Below, piece after piece: positions 42,461 to 51,215 of a DNA stretch of 57,076 nucleotides. The position numbers and the translations under genes were made by a program. Every line of letters begins with the position of its first letter. Within the stretch, counting starts at the first letter, position 1. A model generated the notes under the pieces. That model made no database searches, was not told the DNA's origin, and saw nothing but the letters and a program-made list of their open reading frames with translations. Origin of the DNA: Candidatus Methanosuratincola sp. (GTDB lineage Archaea; Thermoproteota; Methanomethylicia; Methanomethylicales; Methanomethylicaceae); assembly GCA_014361455.1 (NCBI GenBank), contig JACIVP010000009.1, positions 1-57,076 on the forward strand. Reading direction: 5' to 3'.

Positions 42461-42979
42461 ATGTCAGAGATACTCGCGGCAGACGAGATGATCAGAGAGA
42501 TATTCGAAAAGTACAACAAGCGACCACTTGGCTGGAAAGTGGCATCAGACCTGAAGGGTAACACAATCGTTGTCGGGCCGGATTCAGGATACAGACTCAA
42601 GGCAATGGCGATAAGCCCTTATGAAAACATCGGATACGGTGTCCGCTTTGACCCCAAGGAGCTGGAAGGCTCAATCGATACATATTATCAATTCGGCTTC
42701 AGACCCGTTCCGGCCGATCTCTTGGCAGAGATATTGAAGATCAACACCATGGGCACAGAGACAGAGCAGGGCATCTTGGGGAGGATCCTCAAAAAGGAAC
42801 CGTCCCCACTGGACAGGATCGGTCCCAACATAGGAGGGATCTTAGGGGGGCCTTTCCTGCAACACCCTGATCTCAGATTGGTCTCCAAAGCGCAGCAGGA
42901 GCTCGACGAAAAACTCAGAATGGAGGTAGACAGGGAGTTTATCAGGAGGCACCCGCTAAGGGCTTCCATCTACCGGTAG
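42461..42979 (+). CDS. Conserved-looking protein of unknown function
   Basis: The 172-residue soluble protein is mixed alpha/beta at the start (residues 1-75), and then has a glycine/proline-rich middle (IGPNIGGILGGPFLQH) and a charged helical end (SKAQQELDEKLRMEVDREFI). It has no cysteine, signal peptide or membrane segment. I recognise no family. It precedes the glutaredoxin-like gene by 64 bases on the same strand and may be the first gene of that operon. Confidence 0.6.
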   Translation: MSEILAADEMIREIFEKYNKRPLGWKVASDLKGNTIVVGPDSGYRLKAMAISPYENIGYGVRFDPKELEGSIDTYYQFGFRPVPADLLAEILKINTMGTETEQGILGRILKKEPSPLDRIGPNIGGILGGPFLQHPDLRLVSKAQQELDEKLRMEVDREFIRRHPLRASIYR

Positions 42980-43043
42980 TCGGGACTTGACCTCGGACGC
43001 AGGATACATAAACCACTAGACTCATAAAAAGTGCGGTGAGACG

Positions 43044-43331
43044 ATGGGCAAGATAAAGCTCTACAAGTCTCCTTCTTGCACGAGATGTCCGATCGCGAAG
43101 TTTATCCTGAATCGGGTCTTGGTCACAATGGGGCTGGATTACGCAAGTCTCGTCGAGGAAAGGGACACGGAAAATGATTCCGAGGCGATGGCAGAGCTTC
43201 TCATGCTTAACTGCAACAATACGCCAGTGATAAAACTTGGGAATGTGCTGATCAAAGAAAAGGAGGCGCTGGTCGAGAGGATCGTAAGGAATGGTATAGA
43301 GAGCTGGATAGCCTCCGGAAAACCGGACTGA
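43044..43331 (+). CDS. Glutaredoxin-like thiol-disulphide oxidoreductase
   Basis: The 95-residue thioredoxin-fold protein opens with KIKLYKSPSCTRCPIAKFIL, where CTRC is the redox-active C-x2-C, and has the cis-proline region NNTPVIKLGN. It probably reduces disulphides or mixed thiols in the cytoplasm, or delivers a thiol to a partner. It is followed after 17 bases by a small Cys/His-rich protein, which overlaps a GNAT gene, then cysS, suggesting a link to cysteine or thiol metabolism. No partner is proven. Confidence 0.85.
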   Translation: MGKIKLYKSPSCTRCPIAKFILNRVLVTMGLDYASLVEERDTENDSEAMAELLMLNCNNTPVIKLGNVLIKEKEALVERIVRNGIESWIASGKPD

Positions 43332-43348
43332 ACTGCGGGGCACGTCAT

Positions 43349-43516
43349 ATGGGCATTCGTTGCAAATCGTGTGATAAGTGGTATGGGGCTGAGGACGATG
43401 ATTACGGGCCCTGTAGCATAAAGCATGCGCGCGGAGACAAGAAATTCATCACACATGGGGAACACCTGTGCGATGAGGTTTACAAGGAGGGAGTGCCTGA
43501 TCACAATGGAGATTAG
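43349..43516 (+). CDS. Small Cys/His-rich (probable zinc-binding) protein
   Basis: The 55-residue frame starts at ATG 43349 and has C-x2-C (RCKSCDKWYG) and later C22, H40 and C41 (residues PCSIKHARGD and HGEHLCDE). It looks like a one-metal treble-clef or rubredoxin-like mini-domain with many acidic residues. The last 11 bases overlap the start of the GNAT gene, so the two are translationally coupled. It is short but fits tightly between genes. I know no family. Confidence 0.6.
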   Translation: MGIRCKSCDKWYGAEDDDYGPCSIKHARGDKKFITHGEHLCDEVYKEGVPDHNGD

Positions 43517-44285
43517 GCAGGCAGCCCCGAAGGATTTCAGGATACTTGTATCACTGACGGCCAGCGAGGGCTGGGGCTACACCGAGGATGACTTTCAGTG
43601 GTTTGATCGGGTAGGGGGGAAGACCCTCGTGGCTGCCAACGAAAGCGAGATAGTAGGCATGGTGACGACACTCGACTATGGCAATGTCTGCTGGATCTCG
43701 AACCTCTTGGTGAAATTGAAGGAGAGGGGGCATGGGATCGGAACCGAGATCCTCTCGGAGTGTATGCGCCTTTTCGGAAAGAGGAAGTCGCTTTCCCTTT
43801 TCTCTTACGAGCGCTCGGCAGACTTTTATGAGGCGAACGGGTTCAAGTCTGACCTCGAGGCATACCTTGTCTCTCCAATGGGTTGCAACCGGGGGCGCAG
43901 TGCGGGCGTTGTAGAGGCTAAGCTTGATGGGGCTGTGCTTGAGATGGATCGAGCATGCTTCGGCTTCGTCAGGCCGCTGGTGATCCATGGGCTTGCAGAG
44001 AAGGGGATTATCCTTAAGCTTGAAGGAGGCGGGGGATTCGCGATAGTCAGAAAGGACCAGATTGAGCCTTCGGCAGGTCCCGTGATCGCTGGGGACAGGG
44101 ATCTAGGGCATGAGCTACTTTTGGCTGCACTTGAGGCTGCAGGCCCGAATTCGAGGGCAGTAGTGCTGGAGAGAGGTATTGAAGGACTTAATTATCAAGA
44201 CAAAATCAGAAGGTTACATCAGGGCGCCCAGCCGAAGATCGATCTCAGTATGGCAGTCGCCTTCGCTGGGCTTGAACTGGGGTGA
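43506..44285 (+). CDS. GNAT-family N-acetyltransferase with C-terminal second domain
   Basis: The 259-residue protein has a GNAT domain (about 1-135) with the acetyl-CoA motif as LLVKLKERGHGIGTEILSEC, and SYERSADFYEANGFKSDLEA following. A second GNAT-like half (YitH/HolE style, about 150-259) has AVVLERGIEGLNYQDKIRRL. The substrate is unknown. I start at ATG 43506 because residues upstream do not match a GNAT and the start overlaps the small Cys-rich gene. cysS starts 4 bases after its stop. Confidence 0.83.
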   Translation: MEIRQAAPKDFRILVSLTASEGWGYTEDDFQWFDRVGGKTLVAANESEIVGMVTTLDYGNVCWISNLLVKLKERGHGIGTEILSECMRLFGKRKSLSLFSYERSADFYEANGFKSDLEAYLVSPMGCNRGRSAGVVEAKLDGAVLEMDRACFGFVRPLVIHGLAEKGIILKLEGGGGFAIVRKDQIEPSAGPVIAGDRDLGHELLLAALEAAGPNSRAVVLERGIEGLNYQDKIRRLHQGAQPKIDLSMAVAFAGLELG

Positions 44286-44289
44286 TTGG

Positions 44290-45465
44290 ATGCAAGTATT
44301 CAACACGAAGAGCGGCAACAAGGAGGAGCTCATCACAATTGAACCGGGGACGGTGAAGGCCTACATATGTGGGCCGACGGTTTACGATTACTGCCACGTG
44401 GGGCATGCAAGGACCTACATAAACTTTGACGTGTTCAGGAGGTACCTCGAGGCGCTCGGGTACAGCTTTGTACACGTGCAGAATTTCACAGATATAGACG
44501 ACAAGATAACCCAGCGGGCCTCTGCTCAGGGGGAGCTCCCCCGGAAGGTTGCGGACTTCTTCATTGGAGAGTATTTCAAGGACATGGATAAGCTCAATGT
44601 CAAGAGGGCAACTGTCTACACGAGGGTCTCGGAATTCGTCCCGAAGATCGCCGAAGCGACCGCTAGGCTCCTTGAGGAGGGATTTGCATACAGGTCCGGG
44701 AGGGCAATATACTTCGACGTCCAGAAGGTTGGCGGTTTCGGAGAGCTTGTCTCGGAGATCGAGGACATGGTCACCGATAAGATAGAGACCGGGATCAAGA
44801 AGGGCCCATTCGATTTCACGCTCTGGATGGAGGGGAAAAATGGGGAGGAGACATGGGATACGCCCATGGGCAGAGGAAGACCAGGATGGCACATACAATG
44901 CGTGGTGATGTCTACGGATTCGCTCGGGCCCGAATTCGACGTTCACTGGGGCGGTATTGATCTGATCTATCCGCATCACGAGTGTGAAGCAGCCATCTCT
45001 AAGGCACTTTTTGGTAAGCCCTTCGTGAGGTACTGGATCCACAACAACTTCGTATTGATGAACGGCGACAAGATGTCCAAATCCTCTGGCCAGCCAGTCT
45101 ACATCCGGAACGTGCTTAAGAGATTCTCTGGCAGCGTCCTGAGGACGTTTCTCCTCAGCAGGCACTACCGCGAGAAGATTGAGTACTCTGATGATGGGCT
45201 GGAGTCTGCGGAGAAGAGTCTTCAGATGCTGAAGAGTGGAGCGAAAATAGCGATGAGAAACAGGGGCACCAGGCAGATGAGTGCGTATGTCAAAGACTAT
45301 GCGGATATGTTCTTTGGTAGCCTTGACGATGATCTTAGTACAGGCGAGGCGCTGGCGATCGCCGAGAGGCTTGCTTGGGAGATGACCAAAGAGAGGAACA
45401 AGGACTTCACAGGGGCATGGCGCATCTTCGAGGCCGTAGAAGGTATACTCGGGATCAGGCTTTGA
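44290..45465 (+). CDS. cysS: Cysteinyl-tRNA synthetase, C-terminally short
   Basis: CysRS charges tRNA-Cys. The 391-residue protein has the zinc-linked CGPTVYDYCHVGHARTY (HIGH as HVGH, 36-39), WHIQC, HHECE and KMSKSSG. It ends soon after the DALR-like helical region (EGILGIRL), so it lacks about 60-80 residues of the usual anticodon-binding tail of 460-residue enzymes. ATG 44290 is certain from the family start. The position in an operon with glutaredoxin, a metal mini-protein and GNAT is unusual. Confidence 0.92.
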   Translation: MQVFNTKSGNKEELITIEPGTVKAYICGPTVYDYCHVGHARTYINFDVFRRYLEALGYSFVHVQNFTDIDDKITQRASAQGELPRKVADFFIGEYFKDMDKLNVKRATVYTRVSEFVPKIAEATARLLEEGFAYRSGRAIYFDVQKVGGFGELVSEIEDMVTDKIETGIKKGPFDFTLWMEGKNGEETWDTPMGRGRPGWHIQCVVMSTDSLGPEFDVHWGGIDLIYPHHECEAAISKALFGKPFVRYWIHNNFVLMNGDKMSKSSGQPVYIRNVLKRFSGSVLRTFLLSRHYREKIEYSDDGLESAEKSLQMLKSGAKIAMRNRGTRQMSAYVKDYADMFFGSLDDDLSTGEALAIAERLAWEMTKERNKDFTGAWRIFEAVEGILGIRL

Positions 45466-45511
45466 GCCCCCCACTTGTTCATTGCATCAGAATTTTTTCG
45501 ATCATCCATCA

Positions 45512-45961
45512 TCACACACCATCAACATCCACCCATCGACTACCACCGGTCGTCGACTCCTTCTTCCATATGGGAACCTCGTGCTTCACCTTGGTCACAG
45601 CCGACCTTAAAGCCTCGAACCCCGAAGAGCTCCTCTCGGACGCGACCGCAACAAAGAGGACCTCCTCCCCCGGTTCAAAGGAACCATACCGGTGGCATAT
45701 GATCACGTCCAGAATTCCGTCCATCTTAGAGACCTCCTCCGCTATCCGTTGAATGACCTCCCTCGCGGACTCCTCGTATACCTCGTACTCCAGCTGCGTT
45801 ACCTTCGAGCCGTCGCGTGAGGTACCCCTCACCGTGCCGACAAAGGTGATCAGCGCGCCGTAGGATCCCCTCTCCAGGCGCGACTTTGCAATTGAAATCA
45901 GGCGTTCGGTGCTGAACCCGTCTTCCTTCCGCGATAGAATCCCGAGCGGCATAGGATGCAC
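45512..45961 (-). CDS. moaE: Molybdopterin synthase catalytic subunit
   Basis: MoaE inserts sulphur carried by MoaD into cyclic pyranopterin to make molybdopterin, the cofactor of molybdenum and tungsten enzymes. The 149-residue protein has ALITFVGTVRGTSRDGSKVT, LEYEVYEESAREVIQRIAEE, VIICHRYGSFEPGEEVLFVA and the active-site Lys region VKHEVPIWKKES. No other moa gene is nearby. It is convergent with cysS and divergent from the m5C methyltransferase. Confidence 0.94.
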   Translation of the reverse strand: MHPMPLGILSRKEDGFSTERLISIAKSRLERGSYGALITFVGTVRGTSRDGSKVTQLEYEVYEESAREVIQRIAEEVSKMDGILDVIICHRYGSFEPGEEVLFVAVASERSSSGFEALRSAVTKVKHEVPIWKKESTTGGSRWVDVDGV

Positions 45962-46021
45962 ACGGATCTATCCAGGTCACACTAAAATAACTGTTCTCAT
46001 TCAGGTATCGCGGGAAGGGCA

Positions 46022-47182
46022 TTGTGGTGTGGGATCTGCGGCGCGCATTATCAGGATGATCTCCTTATTTTGCTTTCGGAATTGTATGGTTCGAGGGTCC
46101 AAGCGCTCCTAGAGGGGCTCGGGACGCCACCGAGAAGGTATGCGGTCAGGGTCAATACAATCAGAGGGGAGGTGGACGAGGTTGTTGAGTATTTCAACGG
46201 GATCGGCGCGAAGTGCAAGGCACACGAAGCCATTGAGGAGGCTGCCCTGATCTCAGTCGAGGGCCCTTTCGAGGTTGACGGATTGGGGAATTCAATCACC
46301 GCCAAGAAACACGCCGCAGAGAGCGTCATGCTTGGCAGCAACCTCTACCTCCCTGGAGTGATGAGGATGCAGAGGGCCAAGGTGGGCGACAGGGTGAGGA
46401 TCGAAGATCCGCGCGGACACCCAGTGGGATTCGGCGTCTCGAAGATCCACTCCGGGATCAGGGGGAACGAGGGCATTGCCGTCCAGACCCTCCAGAGCAT
46501 ATACAGGCTCCCGCCCATACGCGAAACGCCCGTCTTCATCGATGGCAAGATCCAGGAGCAGAGCTTGCCTGCGATATTGACTTCGCGGATCTTGGATCCC
46601 CAGCCCGGGGAGACAATAGTCGACATGTGCGCTGCCCCGGGCGGGAAGACTGCACACATAGCGCAGCTTCAGGGGGACACGGGGAGGATCTTGGCATTCG
46701 AGCATTCCCCCAGGAGGATCGGGAGGATGAGGGCTGAGCTGGACCGCCTCGGCATCAGGTCAGTCACGCTAGAGAGGGCGGACTCCAGGTATCTGGATAA
46801 GGATCGTCCATCCCTTAAGGCTGACAGGGTGCTCGTCGATCCGCCGTGCACTGCTCTCGGGGTCAGACCGAAACTCTATGAGGAGACTGGGGTAGCAGAG
46901 GTCCTCTCATCGGCAGCATTCCAGAAGCAGTTCCTCAGATCAGCCGCGAGGATTGCCAAGCCAGGAGGGGTAGTGGTGTACTCGACGTGCACCATTACCC
47001 TAGAGGAGAACGAGGATGTCGTCAGGTTCGCCTGCGAAGAGCTCGGGCTCGAACTGGAAGAACCTCCGTTACGAGTGGAAGGAGCTGGATCCGGCATGGG
47101 CCTCAAGGAGTGTGTTAGGTTCGATCCGGGCCTATGCGAAGCGCCGGGCTTTTTCATCGCAAGGCTCAGAAGATCTCGGTAA
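46022..47182 (+). CDS. tRNA/rRNA cytosine-C5 methyltransferase (NSUN/Sun family) with PUA domain
   Basis: The 386-residue enzyme methylates cytosine C5 in RNA. It has an N-terminal region, a PUA domain (about 95-155, SVMLGSNLYLPGVMRMQRAK then VGDRVRIEDPRGHPVGFGVS), the SAM loop DMCAAPGGKTAHIAQLQG, DPPCTALG (motif IV Cys) and STCTITLEENEDV (catalytic Cys of motif VI). Whether tRNA or rRNA is the target is unclear. TTG 46022 is the only start that keeps the N-terminal helix. The last 17 bases overlap the nob1 3' end. Confidence 0.9.
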   Translation: MWCGICGAHYQDDLLILLSELYGSRVQALLEGLGTPPRRYAVRVNTIRGEVDEVVEYFNGIGAKCKAHEAIEEAALISVEGPFEVDGLGNSITAKKHAAESVMLGSNLYLPGVMRMQRAKVGDRVRIEDPRGHPVGFGVSKIHSGIRGNEGIAVQTLQSIYRLPPIRETPVFIDGKIQEQSLPAILTSRILDPQPGETIVDMCAAPGGKTAHIAQLQGDTGRILAFEHSPRRIGRMRAELDRLGIRSVTLERADSRYLDKDRPSLKADRVLVDPPCTALGVRPKLYEETGVAEVLSSAAFQKQFLRSAARIAKPGGVVVYSTCTITLEENEDVVRFACEELGLELEEPPLRVEGAGSGMGLKECVRFDPGLCEAPGFFIARLRRSR

Positions 47183-47696
47183 TCTTCCTCTTGCTGTAGA
47201 CCTTCCTCTTCAGAGCGTGCCCGCAGACCTGGCAGGCAGTAAGCTTCTTGGACTGGTCGTAGGTCGCTCCGCAGGCAGGGCAGAAAAGGAACCACCAGAA
47301 CTCCTCGGATATGCCCTTTGTGACCATCGGCCTGAAATCTATGGAGAGGAGGGTGCAGAGGTTCTGCAAGCTGTAATCGTCGCTTACGACCAAGACGCTT
47401 GCCCCTTCGCTATCAAGCTCAAGGGCGAGCGCGACGACCTCGAGGTCCGTGCTGGAAAGCACTCTCAGGTCCCCTGTCGAGGAGGCGCGCGTCTTCACGA
47501 CGGCCACGAACTCTGGCCTCGGAACCCTTACCTTCAGGCGCCCGCTAGCGATTGAGATCTCCGTCACGGACTTTGTCCTGCCGGCATAGAGCTCAGCCTC
47601 GACGCCAGGTGTAATGTAGTGGATCCCCTCGACCAGGCGCGGGTTGAATCCGTAGATTATCGCGGACGTATCGAGGACGTAGGTTTTGGATCCCAC
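47166..47696 (-). CDS. nob1: Nob1-like PIN-domain endoribonuclease
   Basis: Nob1 cleaves the 3' end of precursor 16S/18S rRNA in ribosome maturation. The 176-residue protein has a PIN domain starting TYVLDTSAIIYGF (catalytic Asp9), with acidic residues in STDLEVVALALELD and VLVVSDDYSLQNL. It ends with a zinc ribbon (FCPACGATYDQ ... ACQVCGHALKRK). The GTG start overlaps the nadK stop as TAGTG. The longer frame adds residues that are an nadK shadow. Confidence 0.9.
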   Translation of the reverse strand: MGSKTYVLDTSAIIYGFNPRLVEGIHYITPGVEAELYAGRTKSVTEISIASGRLKVRVPRPEFVAVVKTRASSTGDLRVLSSTDLEVVALALELDSEGASVLVVSDDYSLQNLCTLLSIDFRPMVTKGISEEFWWFLFCPACGATYDQSKKLTACQVCGHALKRKVYSKRKITEIF

Positions 47697-48529
47697 TATG
47701 CATCGAACCCCATATTCAGCGATTTCCTTACCTTCCCGTAGAAGTCGGTGGGAGTAGTCCTCAGGAAGACCGCAGGAGTCTTGGATCTCTCCACGACCAC
47801 TGGTTCGCACTCCTCCAGGTTGACGGAAGTTTGACCATCGAGCACAAGCAGGCCTCCCGATGACCCAGGCAAAACTTCGATCCCGATCTTCGTTGAGGAG
47901 GGGAAGATTATTGGGCGTATGCCGTAATGGAGTGGGCAGACAAAAACCAGCTCTATAATGTCCACATCTGGATCGACCAGAGGGCCGCCAGCTGAGAGCG
48001 CGTATGCTGTCGCGCCGGTCGTCGTTGATACGATGATCCCGTCGCCCATCCCGCGGTGGACATGCCGACCGTTTGCGGAAACTGAAAACCGCACTATCTT
48101 CGAGGGTCTCCCAGAGGTAACCAGCGCTTCATTCAGGACATCGGGGAGGTGAGCGCCCTTGTAAACGACGGAGAGACGGGTCTTGAACTCGAGATATGTC
48201 TTCCCTTCTAGGACCCGGTTCAGCGTGTTGATTGCCTCCTCTGGGATTGTCTCGCAGAGGAAGCCCAGCGCACCGACCTTTATCCCTAGTATCGGCGTGG
48301 ATCCAATCCTCTGGGAAGTGCGCATTATAGTGCCATCCCCGCCCACAACCACGACTAGATCGGCGGAAGCATCCTCAAGGGATGCTGATTTGCAGCTATG
48401 CGGCACAGCCATCTCGGGCGAGTAGACCGCCTCGATCCCCCTTGACGAGAGGAAGCGCCCAACATCTAGGGCTACTCTAGATGCCTCCTCTGAATTCGGC
48501 TTGGCAACAATCGCTACTCTCGAGATCAA
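47696..48529 (-). CDS. nadK: NAD kinase
   Basis: NadK phosphorylates NAD to NADP. The 277-residue protein has the catalytic VVVVGGDGTIMRTSQRIG, the GIKVGALGFLCETIPEE segment, and GDGIIVSTTTGATAYALSAG with GPLVDPDVD. I start at TTG 48529 (LISRVAIVAKPN), since a TATA box (TTATAAAAAAGG, about 48560-48571) lies 30-40 bases upstream and the longer frame's N-terminus looks non-coding. It is the first gene of the nadK-nob1 pair and divergent from the corrinoid methyltransferase. Confidence 0.92.
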   Translation of the reverse strand: MISRVAIVAKPNSEEASRVALDVGRFLSSRGIEAVYSPEMAVPHSCKSASLEDASADLVVVVGGDGTIMRTSQRIGSTPILGIKVGALGFLCETIPEEAINTLNRVLEGKTYLEFKTRLSVVYKGAHLPDVLNEALVTSGRPSKIVRFSVSANGRHVHRGMGDGIIVSTTTGATAYALSAGGPLVDPDVDIIELVFVCPLHYGIRPIIFPSSTKIGIEVLPGSSGGLLVLDGQTSVNLEECEPVVVERSKTPAVFLRTTPTDFYGKVRKSLNMGFDA

Positions 48530-48688
48530 AAGCGCCCCTCTACTAGTAATGTGCAGCAATGCCTTTTTTATAACTTCTGCGCAGTTGGCTGAGACAGGAA
48601 ATGGGATTGCGCTAGAATAAAGGATGGAGTGACCATCCAAGAAATTCTTTATATAAAGGCATCAAGATAAAGGCTAGAGGTGGTTTAT

Positions 48689-49714
48689 ATGGCTGAAATG
48701 ACGCCACGGAAACGCGCCCTTCTTTGCGTCACAGGTAACAAGAGGAGAGCGGACAGGATAAGCTGCATGGACACGCTGACCACTGCGACGGTCGATCAGA
48801 TGAATGCGGTAAACGCTCCATTCCCTGAGGCAAACAGGGATCCGCAGCTTGCCTTCAAGCTCGCAGCTGCTGCTTGGGAGGTAATAGGGTTAGAGGGTTT
48901 TAAACTGCCATTTGATCTCTGCGTCGAGGCAGAAGCCTTCGGATGCAAGATCAACTGGGGAAGGATCGACAGGCAGCCCAGCGTGGAAACAACTGCCTTC
49001 AACGATCTGAAAGAGCTTAAGGTGCCGGAGAATATCACCGAGACCGGGAGATTCCCGCTGAAGTACAAGGTTGAGGAGATGCTCAGGAGGGAGTATGGAG
49101 ACTACCTACCTGTAATCAACCAAGTGACGGGGCCTTTCACGGTTGCCGGGCATATCTTCGGGATCGAGAAGTTCTGCATCTGGACGAAGAAGAGACCGCT
49201 GGAGGAGGTCAAGGAAGCGTTGATGCTCATCTCCGAGATGAACATCGATGACTGCAAGAAGGCGCTCCAAAGCGGCGCCGACGTGGTCTGCATCGCTGAC
49301 CCTTCTGCGACTTCTGATATCCTCTCGCCCCAGTTCTTCAGGGATGTGATGGTTCCGGTCTACCAGAACATGGCAAAGAAGATCGGGGCACCTGTAGTGC
49401 TGCATATCTGCGGCAACACCGCTGCGTACTTGCCCTATGTAGCGGATACCGGATTTGATGCATTCTCGATCGATGCCCAGGTCGACCCAGCGTTTGCAAA
49501 GGCAATCGTAGGAAACAAAATAGCGATAGTTGGAGGCGTGCCTACAATTACCGCGCTGCTCTTCGGGACGCCGCAGAAGGTTAAGGAGGCCGCGATTGAT
49601 GCAATCAAGAAAGGCGTCGACGTATTGATGCCGTCCTGTGGCGTACCTCCGAGGACGCCGACAGAGAACTTCAAGGCAATGGTCGAAGTGGCAAGATGTA
49701 TGGTTTATGTGTGA
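48689..49714 (+). CDS. Methylcobamide:thiol methyltransferase (UroD/MtbA/MtaA family)
   Basis: The 341-residue TIM-barrel protein belongs to the UroD-like group that moves methyl from a corrinoid protein to coenzyme M. The zinc ligands H-x-C...C are visible as VLHICGN and MPSCGVPP, and DPSATSDILSPQFF and GGVPTITALLFGTPQKVKEA also match. Coenzyme M as acceptor is inferred; tetrahydropterin acceptors occur in relatives. A TATA box (CTTTATATAAA, 48649-48659) and GAGGTGG precede ATG 48689. The corrinoid protein gene follows after 10 bases. Confidence 0.85.
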   Translation: MAEMTPRKRALLCVTGNKRRADRISCMDTLTTATVDQMNAVNAPFPEANRDPQLAFKLAAAAWEVIGLEGFKLPFDLCVEAEAFGCKINWGRIDRQPSVETTAFNDLKELKVPENITETGRFPLKYKVEEMLRREYGDYLPVINQVTGPFTVAGHIFGIEKFCIWTKKRPLEEVKEALMLISEMNIDDCKKALQSGADVVCIADPSATSDILSPQFFRDVMVPVYQNMAKKIGAPVVLHICGNTAAYLPYVADTGFDAFSIDAQVDPAFAKAIVGNKIAIVGGVPTITALLFGTPQKVKEAAIDAIKKGVDVLMPSCGVPPRTPTENFKAMVEVARCMVYV

Positions 49715-49724
49715 GGTGAAAGAA

Positions 49725-50399
49725 ATGGCAACTAAAGATGAGATCATTAATGGGTTTGTAAAGGCTATAGTCGACGGCGACGAGGCAGCTGCAGTAAAAT
49801 GGGCAAACGAGGCGATTGCATCGAACCTGGATGCATACGAGCTAGTGACCAAGCATGGTGGCGATGCGATGAGCGTCGTGAACCAGAAGTACGAGAAGAA
49901 GGAGTACTTCGTTCCCGAGGTGCTCTGCTCAGCTAACGCTCTCAACGCAGCCGTGGATGTGCTGACCCCTCATATGAAGGCAGACAAGACCACCGTGCCG
50001 GCCAAGGTCGTTCTCGGGGTAGTCGAGGGCGACGTCCACGACATCGGCAAGAACTTGGTCAAGATCATGCTCAGCGCTGCAGGCTTCAACGTCATAGACC
50101 TAGGCAAGGACGTCCCGCTCGCGAAGTTCCTCGAGACAGCAAAGGAGAACAAGGCGGAGGTTGTCGGGATGTCTGCACTGATGAGCACAACGATGCCATC
50201 AATGAAGAAAGTGATCGACATATTCGCCCAAGCAGGCGTCAGGAACAAGGTAAAGATAATCGTCGGAGGAGGTCCGGTCACCGAGGAGTGGGCGCTTTCG
50301 ATAGGCGCGGACGCGAGGCCTCACGATGCATCTGCCGCAGTCGGAGTGACAAAAGATCTTGTAGCGAAGCTGAAACAGGATCCTTCGAGTGCCTGGTAG
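49725..50399 (+). CDS. Methyltransferase corrinoid protein
   Basis: The 224-residue protein carries methyl groups on cobalt. It has an N-terminal helical cap (about 1-85) and a Rossmann-like B12-binding domain with the lower-ligand motif EGDVHDIGKN (His105), then VIDLGKDVPLAKFLE and IIVGGGPVTEEWA. It is the size of MtaC, MtbC and MttC. The partner methylcobamide methyltransferase is directly upstream, but no substrate-specific methyltransferase (MtaB, MtmB, MtbB or MttB type) is adjacent, so the methyl donor is unknown. GTGAGGTGA precedes the start. Confidence 0.92.
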   Translation: MATKDEIINGFVKAIVDGDEAAAVKWANEAIASNLDAYELVTKHGGDAMSVVNQKYEKKEYFVPEVLCSANALNAAVDVLTPHMKADKTTVPAKVVLGVVEGDVHDIGKNLVKIMLSAAGFNVIDLGKDVPLAKFLETAKENKAEVVGMSALMSTTMPSMKKVIDIFAQAGVRNKVKIIVGGGPVTEEWALSIGADARPHDASAAVGVTKDLVAKLKQDPSSAW

Positions 50400-51215
50400 A
50401 GGCACCCTACATCTTTTTCTTTTCATGGGTTTTGTTAATATTTTTCTGATACTGGTTCTTATTCTGAGGTGGATTATGCCTCCAGAATGCGTACCTAGTT
50501 CCAGATATTTAAAATGGATTCGGAATCCGGGAGGGTGCGAGGGCACACAGGATCGCCCTCAGGAAGAGTATGATTCTGCGACATTGAGGAGGCGCTCGCA
50601 GCGGGCTACGATGGGTGCAGTTACTGCCTGCCGGAATCACCGCAGATAGAAGCCTCTTTTTCTTTTTATTTTTTTCATTTTTCGTGTACCAATGTCGGCG
50701 CTGACCCATTCCCTGAGGGGGCGAAGTGAAAATGCATTGATCTATCGATTACGATAGGAGTAGCCTCCCAAAAGTAAGGAAAAGCATCAATTAGCATGCA
50801 TGACGTTTAGTCTAACCAATATCAGAATATCCGCCTGCCCCTGCAAAGCAGTTCTTCCCAGAATCCTAAGGTGGCCGGATGCGCAGTCCTGGATCGCGAG
50901 TCGGTTCATATGGACAATGCAGTGGATCCACTTGGACACACTACTCTTCCTCATGGCCTCGCCAGCCGTGGCTTCTGTAAGCGGTGCCGAACTGCCTCTG
51001 GGCTGGGCATGACCTGGCAGCATGCTTTGAAATTTTGGTTGCCACTGGACTCCGACAGACCCAATAGTTTCAAGGTTGCAAACATGGATCCGTTCATTTA
51101 TTGGAGGATCTGGACGCGCACTTCAAGCTAGCGAGCGAAGTATCGGACAAGTTTCCCCGTCATCCCAGGCAAGATTAGGCGTATGCCGTACTGAAGCCAA
51201 GGAAAAAAGATGGTG
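50400..51215. other. Gene-poor gap with a T-rich terminator and fragments
   Basis: A fragment near 50580-50650 reads DIEEALAAGYDGCSYCLPE, the style of a small Cys-x2-Cys metal domain, but has no start and is cut by frameshifts. T-rich DNA at 50653-50685 could terminate the corrinoid transcript. No credible gene is seen from 50700 to 51215. Confidence 0.35.

Noticed and set aside
44245-45474. A 409-codon open frame on the minus strand across cysS
   Set aside because: It is the antisense shadow of cysS; it has no start signals, and no protein family is recognisable.
50787-51140. Plus-strand frames of 70-86 codons
   Set aside because: They overlap in all frames without a start signal, domain or plausible composition.
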